Below are positions 1 through 7,849 of a DNA stretch of 32,148 nucleotides, in pieces. Source of the DNA: Deltaproteobacteria bacterium (GTDB taxonomy: Bacteria; Desulfobacterota; DSM-4660; Desulfatiglandales; Desulfatiglandaceae); contig JAFDHL010000051.1 in assembly GCA_019308785.1 (NCBI GenBank), forward strand, positions 1 through 32,148. The letters run 5' to 3'. Both the position numbers and the translations under genes were made by a program. Below the pieces are notes generated by a model, which searched no databases, was not told the origin of the DNA, and was given only the letters and a program-made list of their open reading frames with translations. Position 1 is the first letter of the stretch. Each line of letters opens with the position of its first letter.

Positions 1-1085
1 GTAAGGATTCTCGGACCGTTCCCCTCAATCACGACCATCTCTTCAAGCCTGACACCCCCCTTTCCAGGGATATAGATCCCCGGTTCCACCGTTACAACCA
101 TGCCTCTTTTAAGCTTCACCGGTTTTTGTGGCCCGAGCCTCGGCCGCTCGTGCGTGGCAAGTCCGACACCATGCCCAAGTGAATGACTAAAGTATTTTCC
201 AAATCCTGCATCACCAATAACCTGTCTTGCGACAGCATCGAGTTGATTACTTTCAACTCCAGGACGGATATTTTCCAGGGCCGCCAACTGTGCCTGCCGG
301 ACAACCGCATAAATTCTCTTAAAATCAGGAATAGGGTTTCCCAAAAAAATCGTTCTGGTCATATCAGAACAATAACCCGCCAGCCTGGCGCCTACGTCAA
401 GAATTAAAGGTTCCTTGGGTTTGAGCTTACGTTCGGTGGGCACTGCATGGGGCAATGCGCTATTGGGACCGGATGCTACAATAGATGGAAAGGCAAGACC
501 TTCAGCCCCCGCCTCACGAGCCAGACCCTCAATCTGCCATGCTATTGCTTTTTCTGTAGTTCCAGCCTTGAGCCCGGCAATAACTTCATCCAAGACTGCC
601 GATATCAAATCTGCGGAGGCCTCCATGGCTTTAATCTCCGCTTTGTCTTTCACCTCCCTCATCTCCTCCAAAACGCCATTTGAAGGTATAAGGCCAATCG
701 GAGGTGAAAAAGCCCCCAACCGCTCCTTCAATTGATGATGGAGACTCCAAGTCAAATAATCTTCTTCAAAGGCCAAATTTCTGATCCCCATCCCATTCAC
801 TAGTTCACAAAAGGGTTCGATTAGACCCTGTTTCAGGGTTTTAACCTCAAAATCGATCGCCTCCTTTTCGGCCTCTATAGTATATCTCGGGTCTGTTACA
901 AGAACGGATCGGTCCTTGTTTATAAGGAGAGAACCTGAAGACTCTGTAAACTGGGTATCATTCGCCCTGAATCCCGAAAGATATCGCCTGTTTTCAGGCC
1001 GGATGATCCATGCTGTATCAGCAGGCATTTCCGCCAATCTTCGCCTCAGGTCAGTTACACGTTTGACAAGTATAGTTCTGTCCAT
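1..1085 (-). CDS. M24 family Xaa-Pro aminopeptidase, 3' end cut by window
   Basis: Cytosolic metallopeptidase that removes N-terminal residues preceding proline (pita-bread fold). Reading from the ATG at 1085 gives 361 uninterrupted residues to the window edge. An N-terminal creatinase-like domain (about 1-140) precedes the catalytic domain. All five dinuclear-metal ligands are visible: D230 in LILDVGA, D241 in SDMTRT, H305 in SLGHGVG, E334 in TVEPGIY and E348 in RLEEM. Only a short C-terminal tail should be missing, since family members are about 355-370 residues. A GGGG run about 4 bases upstream of the ATG may serve as a weak ribosome site. The family is certain; which paralog (PepQ/YpdF type versus another Xaa-Pro dipeptidase) is not. 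Confidence 0.93.
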   Translation of the reverse strand, partial: MDRTILVKRVTDLRRRLAEMPADTAWIIRPENRRYLSGFRANDTQFTESSGSLLINKDRSVLVTDPRYTIEAEKEAIDFEVKTLKQGLIEPFCELVNGMGIRNLAFEEDYLTWSLHHQLKERLGAFSPPIGLIPSNGVLEEMREVKDKAEIKAMEASADLISAVLDEVIAGLKAGTTEKAIAWQIEGLAREAGAEGLAFPSIVASGPNSALPHAVPTERKLKPKEPLILDVGARLAGYCSDMTRTIFLGNPIPDFKRIYAVVRQAQLAALENIRPGVESNQLDAVARQVIGDAGFGKYFSHSLGHGVGLATHERPRLGPQKPVKLKRGMVVTVEPGIYIPGKGGVRLEEMVVIEGNGPRIL

Positions 1086-1151
1086 CTATCCCCAAAGTTA
1101 TTTTAAAATATTCACCGGCCAACTCATGTCAGGCAAACCACTTTTTATAAT

Positions 1152-1180
1152 ATTTTAGCAGAGTCACACGACGATTGCAA
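1152..1180 (-). promoter_or_regulatory. Candidate sigma-70 promoter for the M24 peptidase
   Basis: On the minus strand TTGCAA (1180-1175) and TAAAAT (1157-1152) are separated by exactly 17 bases. They match the consensus at 4/6 and 5/6 positions. The predicted start lies about 60 bases before the ATG at 1085. Seen by eye only. Confidence 0.4.
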
Positions 1181-1246
1181 TTCCATCAGGACAGGCCTTC
1201 ACATGGCTGTTGACAGATCCTGCAATGACCTGTTAGTAAAATTAGA

Positions 1247-1296
1247 CGTAATTACTCAGGTTATTTAGGCTGAAGCCTGCCCGCCGGACGGCAGGC
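1247..1296 (+). repeat. Dispersed spacer repeat, copy 1, with hairpin
   Basis: The segment 1247-1275 has the core ACTCAGGTTATTTAGG followed by CTGAAG. A copy in reverse orientation lies at 27501-27526, where 23 of 26 bases match by eye, and a more diverged one at 11935-11962. The GCCTGCC/GGCAGGC hairpin with an 8-base loop follows directly. Confidence 0.7.
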
Positions 1297-1414
1297 GGGG
1301 CTGAAGACTGTTAGTAAAGGGCTGAAAATGGTACTCATGGGGCTCCTATTATTGTATTACTGTAACTGCTTTATCTCTGAAAAGAACTCTTTCGGTTCTC
1401 TTTCCCCTTCCCGT

Positions 1415-1445
1415 CCTCCGTCCCGCTCAAGCGGGATTACGGAGG
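1415..1445. repeat. Two-tier GC hairpin
   Basis: Outer arms CCTCCGT (1415-1421) and ACGGAGG (1439-1445) enclose inner arms CCCGCT (1422-1427) and AGCGGG (1430-1435). The inner CCCGCT/AGCGGG pair recurs at 11506-11520. No T-run follows, so it is not an obvious intrinsic terminator. Confidence 0.6.
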
Positions 1446-1504
1446 GTGGACAGTCTTCAGTCTAAACACCTTTCGTTCGACCTTGAGGCTCTCGACAGGC
1501 AGCC

Positions 1505-1522
1505 TGACTACGTGAGTAGTCA
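1505..1522. repeat. Short hairpin, TGACTAC arms
   Basis: TGACTAC and GTAGTCA enclose a 4-base loop GTGA. The exact reverse complement of the whole 18-mer occurs at 27485-27502 upstream of gspA. Confidence 0.7.
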
Positions 1523-1567
1523 CAATTAGACAGGAAATCCTGCGGGTCTCGTGTTATAAAAAAATGG

Positions 1568-3565
1568 ATGATTGTCAAAATGAGTCAAGGAAAAATAGTA
1601 GAATATATTAATCAAAGCCGTATTATCTGCTGCATTTGCCTGCAGGATAAGGGAAATAGGCTGCACCTGTTGACACCTTCAAATCGTGAGGTCAATCTTT
1701 CACCAAAAAGAGCCCTTCTCATTTCAGATTCAACCATAGATACATTAAGGCCCAGGGAAGAACTTATAGAATTGCTGAAGCAGACAGACCAGAACAGAGA
1801 CAGATTAAAAGAACAGATTGACGTCAAAGAACTTTGGATGCTCGTCACCAATGAAAAGGAAAGTTTTAGCCACAAATATCTCGCTCAACTGGTTTTCGGA
1901 GACGATGTCGCCGACGACCATCTATCGGCTCTTGTGCGTGCCCTTTTCGAAGATCGTCTTTATTTCAGGATGAAAGACGGCCGCTTTTTGCCAAACTCGG
2001 AGGAAAAGGTTTTTCAAATTATAAAGCAGAAAGAGGAAGAAGCAATAAGAGAACAAAAACTCAAGCAGGCAGGTATCTGGCTCAAGGCTGTACAAGAAGG
2101 CAGTAATGCTGAAGAGCCTTCTTTTAAGGATGAGATCATTGACCTGCTTATTCAAATAGCACTTTACGGCAGTGAAGCACAGGACTTCAAATTTGGGAAG
2201 GAACTGCTCTTGCTGGTCGGCATACCAGATATCCGTGGGAGCAGAGACCTGCTCATAAAGTTAGGCGTGTGGGAAGAAGATGAAAACCTTGATCTTATCA
2301 GGTTAGGAATCGAACCTTCCTTCACTAAAAACCAACTTGAAGAATCAGCTCGCCTTGCAAGGCCAGAATTAAACTTCATCGGGCGTGAGGATCTTAGGGA
2401 CTTGCCCGCCTTGACAATAGATGGTCCCCTTACCCGTGACTACGACGATGCCCTGAGCCTTGAAATGGTGGGAGACGAACTGCAAATCGGGGTACACATT
2501 GCAGACGTATCCGCGGTCATTTCACCAGATAGCGTCCTTGATCGTGAAGCGGCCGCAAGGGCCTCATCCCTTTTCCTGCCCCTCAGGCAGATACCAATGA
2601 TCCCCCAGGAATTATCCCAGGACAACCTGAGCCTGAAACAGGGATGTGACCGTCGGGCCATCTCCCTTTTGACCCGATTCGACAAAACGGGCATGTTGCT
2701 TGACTACCGTTTTGTACCCAGTGTGATTCGCGTTCAGCGTCAGCTCATCTATGAAGAAGTTAATAAGACTTTAGGCGGGGATGTCCTGCTCAAAGAAATG
2801 TATCGGGTAAGTCAGCGCCTTCAGCAGGAGAGAATGAAGCGGGACGCCCTCAGTCTTTCACTTCCCGAACTGCACGTGAAGTTCAATGACGATTCATCCC
2901 TGTCGCTTGAATCAATTGACCAAAACACACCTTCACGAGTGATGGTGGCCGAATTTATGATACTCTATAACTGGCTGGCAGCCAGGTTCTGCAGGGACAA
3001 CCAAATCCCGATTCTTTTCAGGACACAGCCGGAACCCGGCGAGAGGCTTTCCTTGGAGGAAACAGGATACATTTATTATGTTTTCCGGCAACGCCGAAAG
3101 CTCAGTCCCCTTCAGATTAATACATCCCCCGGTCCCCACAGCGGGATTGGCCTGGACCTTTATACCCATGCGACCTCTCCCCTGCGAAGATATCTTGATT
3201 TAGTGATTCAGCGTCAAATCGGGAGTTTCATTGTTGGAGATAAGCCGGTTTACGATGAGAAGAAACTTGAAGAGATCAGAGTATTCGTTGAGCCGGTCAT
3301 AAGAAATCTTGAAATGGCGAAAAGAAACCGCCTGCGCTACTGGGTCCTCAAATTTCTAAGCCAGAATCAAGGGGAGAAATACAGGGCCATTATTCTGGAC
3401 GAACTCAAAAGCAAATATCGTATTGTTTTGAGCGATTTTTTCCTTGTGACGGAAATAAAGCGGCGAAATGGAATATTTTTGGGTCCGGGGCAGGAGATCC
3501 TGGTAGAAGTCAAAAAGTCCGACCCCTGGGATGATGAACTCAAGGTCTCATATTTTGACGGATGA
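1568..3565 (+). CDS. RNase II family (RNB domain) 3'-5' exoribonuclease
   Basis: Processive hydrolytic 3'-to-5' single-strand RNA exonuclease acting in the cytosol. The RNB domain runs from about residue 278 to 600. Its catalytic acidic cluster is intact in TIDGPLTRDYDDAL (D285, D291, D293, D294). The signature YTHATSPLRRYLDL lies at 532-545. The 280-residue N-terminal half is charged and helical, unlike the cold-shock pair of E. coli RNase II, and the C-terminal part after 600 probably forms an S1-like barrel. At 665 aa it is about the size of RNase II (about 645) and shorter than RNase R (about 800). The next in-frame ATG is at 1580; neither start has a clear Shine-Dalgarno. It ends 25 bases from the convergent M99 peptidase gene. 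I assign the family but not rnb versus rnr orthology. Confidence 0.92.
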   Translation: MIVKMSQGKIVEYINQSRIICCICLQDKGNRLHLLTPSNREVNLSPKRALLISDSTIDTLRPREELIELLKQTDQNRDRLKEQIDVKELWMLVTNEKESFSHKYLAQLVFGDDVADDHLSALVRALFEDRLYFRMKDGRFLPNSEEKVFQIIKQKEEEAIREQKLKQAGIWLKAVQEGSNAEEPSFKDEIIDLLIQIALYGSEAQDFKFGKELLLLVGIPDIRGSRDLLIKLGVWEEDENLDLIRLGIEPSFTKNQLEESARLARPELNFIGREDLRDLPALTIDGPLTRDYDDALSLEMVGDELQIGVHIADVSAVISPDSVLDREAAARASSLFLPLRQIPMIPQELSQDNLSLKQGCDRRAISLLTRFDKTGMLLDYRFVPSVIRVQRQLIYEEVNKTLGGDVLLKEMYRVSQRLQQERMKRDALSLSLPELHVKFNDDSSLSLESIDQNTPSRVMVAEFMILYNWLAARFCRDNQIPILFRTQPEPGERLSLEETGYIYYVFRQRRKLSPLQINTSPGPHSGIGLDLYTHATSPLRRYLDLVIQRQIGSFIVGDKPVYDEKKLEEIRVFVEPVIRNLEMAKRNRLRYWVLKFLSQNQGEKYRAIILDELKSKYRIVLSDFFLVTEIKRRNGIFLGPGQEILVEVKKSDPWDDELKVSYFDG

Positions 3566-3590
3566 TCGGGTTGTGGGATCCTAAAGGACG

Positions 3591-5372
3591 CTACTGGAGA
3601 CTAAAATTGATTTTGCCGAGTACAATCCGGTTCTTTTTTACAAGGGCCTCATATTTGTTTTTATCGGCAGGACCTCTAAAGAACCGCCCTATGCTCTGTT
3701 TTTCGCGTGCCCTGAGTTCGTATCCGTCAATGCTCAGGTGAAATCCCTTTTCGCCGTGGAGATTCGTCTTGACATCATCCAGGCATATTTCGTCTCTTGC
3801 CGATATTGGGAGCGTATCACCCGGTCTTAGTACCATGTGTGATCGGTCGTTAACATTCAGGATCAAGTAGTCAAATGAGGCAGGGCTCAGGCTCACATAA
3901 AACCTGGCCAAGATATGTGTGCCCTGAGAAGCCACAATCTCGTATACCTTCCCTTTCTTGTCCAGGGAATATCGCCTCATGAGATTGGTTGCCGTATTGA
4001 TATCATACCCCCTGTCCTCGCCAGTATTGTTTTTCCAGTTGCCCACAAATCCCTTGAAGTTGATTTTTAGTCCTGAAGGGCAAAAGCATGAGGGGAGAAC
4101 GTCCACGACCTTCATGTGATCGCCCTTAACCAGAGGGAGCGTTTCTCCATCGGCCAGAAGAAATCGGTGTCCCCTTGCCTCAACCACGAGATATTCAAGC
4201 TTTAATGTTAGATTCCGTTCGTCGCCTTCTACCCTGCGATTCCCGGATATCTTGATGGGAATTTCAGCGAACGTCTGGTTATCCTTCCTCACGATCAGAC
4301 GAGTGTTTCTGGTAATCACAATATTTTTCCGGAAATCGTTCAGATCGCCGTATCCCAGAATGTCGAGGCTTAGTCCCCGTTCATAGTTGGCCTCAATATG
4401 GGATACATAAATGGAATCTCCTGCCCGGAGGTAAATACTTTGCCTATCTTTAGCCACCGTAGCGGTTTTTCCATTTATGGATAGAACCAGGTATTTTAAA
4501 ATAGGCGGGTCCAGGGCGATTCCCGGATGTTCCGGAATAATGTCGAAGTGTTTCATGAAGGTGTTTATGACCAGATTATGATACCGGACCTTAAGATCAA
4601 TCGATGGCAAGAATTTGGATGTCTCCACTCCAAAGGCGGGAATATGATGTTTTGTAAGGGCATAATAGGTGGCGGATTTCCTTTGTTGCTTGTGAGCACT
4701 ATCCGGATCTCCGGTTTCCGTATTGTTGAAGTGAAATTTGTACAGCTCATTTTTAACATAGAGGTTGACCTTGGCAATGACCTTTCGGGCCATATCTCCC
4801 AGATTTATCAATCGATCAGTTCCGGGGACGGTATAAACGTCACAGTCAGCGATAATGGACTGGCCAAAACGCATTGGATTACGCCATTTGTCAATGTATT
4901 TGGGATAATAGTAGCCTGAACCATCGTGCAGATTTAGAAGATAATCGCTTTGTCCGATCAATTTTTTGAGGATGGAGACAATTTTGTCTTCCATACTATC
5001 GGCTGTGTCTTCATGGGTAAACTTTCTGTTCATATCACCATGAGGGCCTCTTTTGTTCAAGAGTATGGAGTAGAAATTTGCCCTTGGCACGACGATAAGA
5101 TTACCCTTTTCAAGACTCATATCAGCGTAAAGATCCGCAGACAGGAATCCCCCCGGCTCATTACCCTGAATGCCTCCGATCAACATTAGGGTTTTTCCCG
5201 GTTGTTTGCCGTAGATTTTGTACACATTTAACTCATATACGGTATTGGGGAAATAGACTAAGTGCTCTCGTTGTGACAGTGCAGGAGGGGGGGAAAAAAA
5301 GAGGGGAATTTGAATCATGAGGTACAGGACAAGAGAAAGGAAACTCCGGGATGGCGCGGAATTATAAAGCAT
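3591..5372 (-). CDS. M99 family zinc carboxypeptidase, Csd4/Pgp1-like
   Basis: Probable periplasmic peptidoglycan carboxypeptidase. Characterised M99 relatives (Helicobacter Csd4, Campylobacter Pgp1) trim tripeptide stems and are needed for helical cell shape. A hydrophobic N-terminus (about 10-32, ending ALS) looks like a signal peptide. The zinc site has the M99 signature: Q69 and E72 in GGIQGNEPGG and H149 in LLNLHDGSG, with glutamine in place of the usual M14 histidine. MNRKF (114-118) supplies the substrate-binding Asn-Arg pair, and E250 in FGVETSK fits the catalytic glutamate. Residues 290-593 form a long beta-rich C-terminal region, as in Csd4, but this protein is longer (593 versus about 440). 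The ATG overlaps the preceding gene's end by 11 bases, so translation is likely coupled. The family call is strong; substrate and shape role are inferred. Confidence 0.85.
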   Translation of the reverse strand: MLYNSAPSRSFLSLVLYLMIQIPLFFSPPPALSQREHLVYFPNTVYELNVYKIYGKQPGKTLMLIGGIQGNEPGGFLSADLYADMSLEKGNLIVVPRANFYSILLNKRGPHGDMNRKFTHEDTADSMEDKIVSILKKLIGQSDYLLNLHDGSGYYYPKYIDKWRNPMRFGQSIIADCDVYTVPGTDRLINLGDMARKVIAKVNLYVKNELYKFHFNNTETGDPDSAHKQQRKSATYYALTKHHIPAFGVETSKFLPSIDLKVRYHNLVINTFMKHFDIIPEHPGIALDPPILKYLVLSINGKTATVAKDRQSIYLRAGDSIYVSHIEANYERGLSLDILGYGDLNDFRKNIVITRNTRLIVRKDNQTFAEIPIKISGNRRVEGDERNLTLKLEYLVVEARGHRFLLADGETLPLVKGDHMKVVDVLPSCFCPSGLKINFKGFVGNWKNNTGEDRGYDINTATNLMRRYSLDKKGKVYEIVASQGTHILARFYVSLSPASFDYLILNVNDRSHMVLRPGDTLPISARDEICLDDVKTNLHGEKGFHLSIDGYELRAREKQSIGRFFRGPADKNKYEALVKKNRIVLGKINFSLQ

Positions 5373-6186
5373 TCTCCACCTCGAATTCCTTTTGGAGGAT
5401 CACTTTTCCGGATTGATCGTACACAAGGACTTTCATTGAAGATGGAAATTCTTTGCTTGAGCTGAAGAAATATTCCCCTCGAATAGTCTTGAAGCGCTTG
5501 ATTAAAAAAAGCTGACCCCGTCTATAATCAATAGGGATTCCATTCCGCAGCGCAACTTTCGGGTATGTCCACAACTGCGGCGGGTCAGATTCCTTGTTCA
5601 TGGCAATCATGTGCACATATCCTTTCACCGGCTTTTCATCCTCATGCACGTTGACCAGGTTGAAGATAACGCTCAGTTTTGTCCCGTCGAATTTAATTGT
5701 AAGATCTTTGATGTTCACAAGTGTTTCTTGGGATTCTTCCGCAACCCTTTCAACCAAACCGTCCTCCGCTGCAAGTGCAGCCATTTTTTCACTTCCCATT
5801 TTTCCCTCGGCCGGGTCCCCTTCTTTTTCCAAATCAACTTCTTGAGGATAAATATGGCTTTCCAATAGCGCCAGGTGTTGTTTGGCGCTGTAGAGTTCTC
5901 TTTTCGCGCCTTCAATCTCATGTTGAAGGCCATCAAGTTTTTCTATCAAGGCATTATTTGCACGTCGTTTGTCAAAATAGTCATTAATAATTATAACAGA
6001 GGCAAGAATGTAGAATGCAAAAAACAAAGAAGTCCAGATCAGGAAACGGGAAGAGATCTTAAAACTCCGGACTTTCCCCAGCCTTGCGACTATCATGATG
6101 GTTAGATCGGACGATCGAGAGTGCTTTCGCTTTACGGCCCGGTCTTTTCTGACAGGGGGCACCACGTCTCTTTTCTGATTTTCCAA
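5362..6186 (-). CDS. Unknown membrane-anchored coiled-coil protein between csd6-like and csd4-like genes
   Basis: I do not recognise a family. The protein has a basic cytosolic N-terminus (1-45, rich in R and K), one transmembrane segment (about 48-68), a heptad-like coiled coil (about 70-112), an acidic linker (about 115-150) and a compact, probably beta-rich periplasmic domain (about 155-272). The architecture resembles bitopic envelope scaffolds such as MreC or FtsL-type proteins, without sequence evidence for either. The start is TTG at 6186, with AGAGG eight bases upstream. It overlaps the csd6-like gene by 55 bases and the M99 gene by 11. This points to one transcript and to a partner or anchor for the two flanking cell-wall enzymes (inference). 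Confidence 0.8.
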   Translation of the reverse strand: MENQKRDVVPPVRKDRAVKRKHSRSSDLTIMIVARLGKVRSFKISSRFLIWTSLFFAFYILASVIIINDYFDKRRANNALIEKLDGLQHEIEGAKRELYSAKQHLALLESHIYPQEVDLEKEGDPAEGKMGSEKMAALAAEDGLVERVAEESQETLVNIKDLTIKFDGTKLSVIFNLVNVHEDEKPVKGYVHMIAMNKESDPPQLWTYPKVALRNGIPIDYRRGQLFLIKRFKTIRGEYFFSSSKEFPSSMKVLVYDQSGKVILQKEFEVENAL

Positions 6187-7469
6187 TTGTTTGCCTCTTT
6201 TACAAGCAGCAGTTTTTTCATGCCCAAATCATGGTAGGCATCGGCCTTATAACTCTGTCTAAAATGAACCTCTGCGCTTTTACCTGACTGATTAACAACC
6301 TTCATTTGGCTGATCTCGATCTTTATTGCACGGTACTTTTTGTTCAGCGTGGCTTTGTATTTTTCCCAGGCCCTCAAATCCATGCCGCTGGCCCGGAATC
6401 TTTTATCATAAAAGGAGATATAAGTCCTGAGATCTTTGTGTTCCCATGCCTTTTCCCAGGCATCTACGAAATTTTTTACTTCCTGCAAAGGCACCTTCTT
6501 CTTTGCCTTGAACTCCGAAAAGAACTCCCCGACTATTCTCCACCTGTCACTGTTTTTTGCCAGGTAGAGCCTTTTTTCACCCCGGCTCTCAAAGCCGGCA
6601 GTACGATATGTCTGGTCAAATTTGGCAAGGACATTGCCGTTTGCCTTAAAAAGTTGGATGTTGTCAATGTCCACCTCAATCTTTCCATACTTTTTAGCAA
6701 GCCTGGTTTTATAAGCCTTCCAATGATCGCAATCCATTCCTCTCGCAGAAAATTGCTGGCTGTAAATGTTTATATATTGATCAATATCCTTTTTCTCCCA
6801 GGCACGAGCCCATGTTTCAATCAGTTTCTCCAGGTTCGTTGATTCTTCTCTCAGTCTTTTATAGGGAACCAGATCCATCTTGGCATTGATTATGACCGGG
6901 GTTTCGCGCAGCCTGATATAGGAGGCCAAGTCCTCAATGTCTCTATTTTCAAGTACAATACATCCGTTCGTATCCCTGGGTTTCAGGACCTCGTCGGTCC
7001 CGTGGAACCAGATACCATACCCGCGCCTTCCCTGCTTTTTGTCCAGCTGATTCGGGTAATCAAGAGGAAATGCCATGATCCCGTAAGTGGAGGCAAGGTC
7101 CCTCTTCACAAAAGATTTTGTGAAGAAGTAGACTCCTTCAGGTGTTTTTTTGTCATTTTTTCTTGATTTTGGCCCGCTGTTTTCTCCTGTAGAGCACCTG
7201 TACACCTTTACAGGCTTTGATAGATTATCCCTTTGAAACACGAAAACCTTTTGAGCAGATTTATCCACAAGTATTGCGTAATCACTTCCCGTTTCAGGCC
7301 ATTTTAATAAGTGGGCCGGAACGAGGTTTAAAGCGGCATCGGCCGACGGAATATAATAAGCGAAGACCAGAACGAAAAATATGATTATCTTGGTCGTCCC
7401 GATCCTAAGTAATGCCCTGCTTGTCTTGGCAGTTAAGAGTCCAGTCATATTCCTGTCTAAATAGTGCAT
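6132..7469 (-). CDS. YkuD L,D-transpeptidase/carboxypeptidase with two NTF2-like repeats, Csd6-like
   Basis: Exported cell-wall enzyme. A membrane or signal segment spans about 26-46. The YkuD catalytic domain (about 63-197) carries the conserved histidine in WFHGTDE (H156) and the nucleophile cysteine in NGCIVL (C170). Two tandem NTF2-like repeats follow (about 217-330 and 333-440). They are recognisable from the paired segments ARAWEKKDIDQYINIY and EKAWEHKDLRTYISFY. Helicobacter Csd6 and Campylobacter Pgp2 share the YkuD-plus-NTF2 plan and act as L,D-carboxypeptidases, but carry one NTF2 domain. A second ATG at codon 8 (7448) has AGGA close upstream and could be the true start. This is the first gene of the overlapping trio. 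Whether it acts as transpeptidase or carboxypeptidase cannot be told from sequence. Confidence 0.85.
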   Translation of the reverse strand: MHYLDRNMTGLLTAKTSRALLRIGTTKIIIFFVLVFAYYIPSADAALNLVPAHLLKWPETGSDYAILVDKSAQKVFVFQRDNLSKPVKVYRCSTGENSGPKSRKNDKKTPEGVYFFTKSFVKRDLASTYGIMAFPLDYPNQLDKKQGRRGYGIWFHGTDEVLKPRDTNGCIVLENRDIEDLASYIRLRETPVIINAKMDLVPYKRLREESTNLEKLIETWARAWEKKDIDQYINIYSQQFSARGMDCDHWKAYKTRLAKKYGKIEVDIDNIQLFKANGNVLAKFDQTYRTAGFESRGEKRLYLAKNSDRWRIVGEFFSEFKAKKKVPLQEVKNFVDAWEKAWEHKDLRTYISFYDKRFRASGMDLRAWEKYKATLNKKYRAIKIEISQMKVVNQSGKSAEVHFRQSYKADAYHDLGMKKLLLVKEANNWKIRKETWCPLSEKTGP

Positions 7470-7482
7470 TTCTAATTGAATT

Positions 7483-7849
7483 ATACTAATTGAATGGTAA
7501 TGTTCAAAACTGTTCCCGTGGGATATAAATTCATCCGATTCCCGTGCATGGATTACTAAGTCTGGTACCTAAAAATCCTTACCGATCTTGTAAAAATGAA
7601 GGGCATGGGACTCTTTTTTCAGAATCGACTCGGCCAGATCGCTGGACTTGGCAATCCTGCAAACCAAGGCGGGCGGCGGGCTGCCCAGGTTTATGCCATG
7701 TCCTGTGTCCTGGGCGTGAAGCACAGCAGTCTCCCCGCCCGCCTCAGGTAGCAGGGACATGTACAATCCAGCAACCAATTTTTCGATTCCTGAAAAAAGA
7801 GTCCCATGTCCTTCAAAATGCAAACACTTTTAAACGATACTAATTGAAT
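7483..7849. repeat. 13-bp perfect direct repeat bracketing the palindrome
   Basis: ATACTAATTGAAT occurs at 7483-7495 and again at 7837-7849, where it overlaps the purB stop codon. The copies bracket the palindrome, at 99 bases on one side and 16 on the other, so they are not adjacent to its arms as a classical target-site duplication would be. Confidence 0.6.
7595..7820. repeat. Long nested palindrome (about 226 bp), possible MITE or structured RNA
   Basis: Outer arms of about 32 bases (7597-7628 and 7783-7814, core CATGGGACTCTTTTTTCAG) differ by one base and one indel. Inside lie AGGCGGGCGG/CCGCCCGCCT (7667-7676 and 7735-7744) and GCCCAGG/CCTGGGC (7683-7689 and 7709-7715), all concentric. 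The 38-base stretches between outer and middle tiers are equal in length and also pair partly (GCTGGA in both, read outward-in). The whole unit can fold into one rod. It lies between purB and the csd6-like gene. Confidence 0.85.

Larger units (their letters stand above)
1086..1567. other. Repeat-rich intergenic spacer, no gene seen
   Basis: This 482-base divergent spacer between the M24 peptidase and the RNase holds no convincing ORF. It contains a copy of a spacer repeat (1247-1275), a GC hairpin with GCCTGCC/GGCAGGC arms (1275-1296), a two-tier hairpin (1415-1445) with CCTCCGT/ACGGAGG outside CCCGCT/AGCGGG, a second spacer-repeat fragment in inverse orientation (1451-1471), and a TGACTAC hairpin (1505-1522). 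The same elements recur upstream of fusA and of gspA. Confidence 0.7.

Noticed and set aside
415-735. Plus-strand ORF of 106 aa at the left end
   Set aside because: It lies antisense to the M24 peptidase, whose minus-strand frame runs unbroken for 361 residues with all metal ligands.
7544-7843. Opposite-strand ORFs of 99 and 84 aa in the purB/csd6-like gap
   Set aside because: Both are translations of the palindrome; the shared peptide EGHGTLFS in both strands comes from the inverted arms, not from coding.
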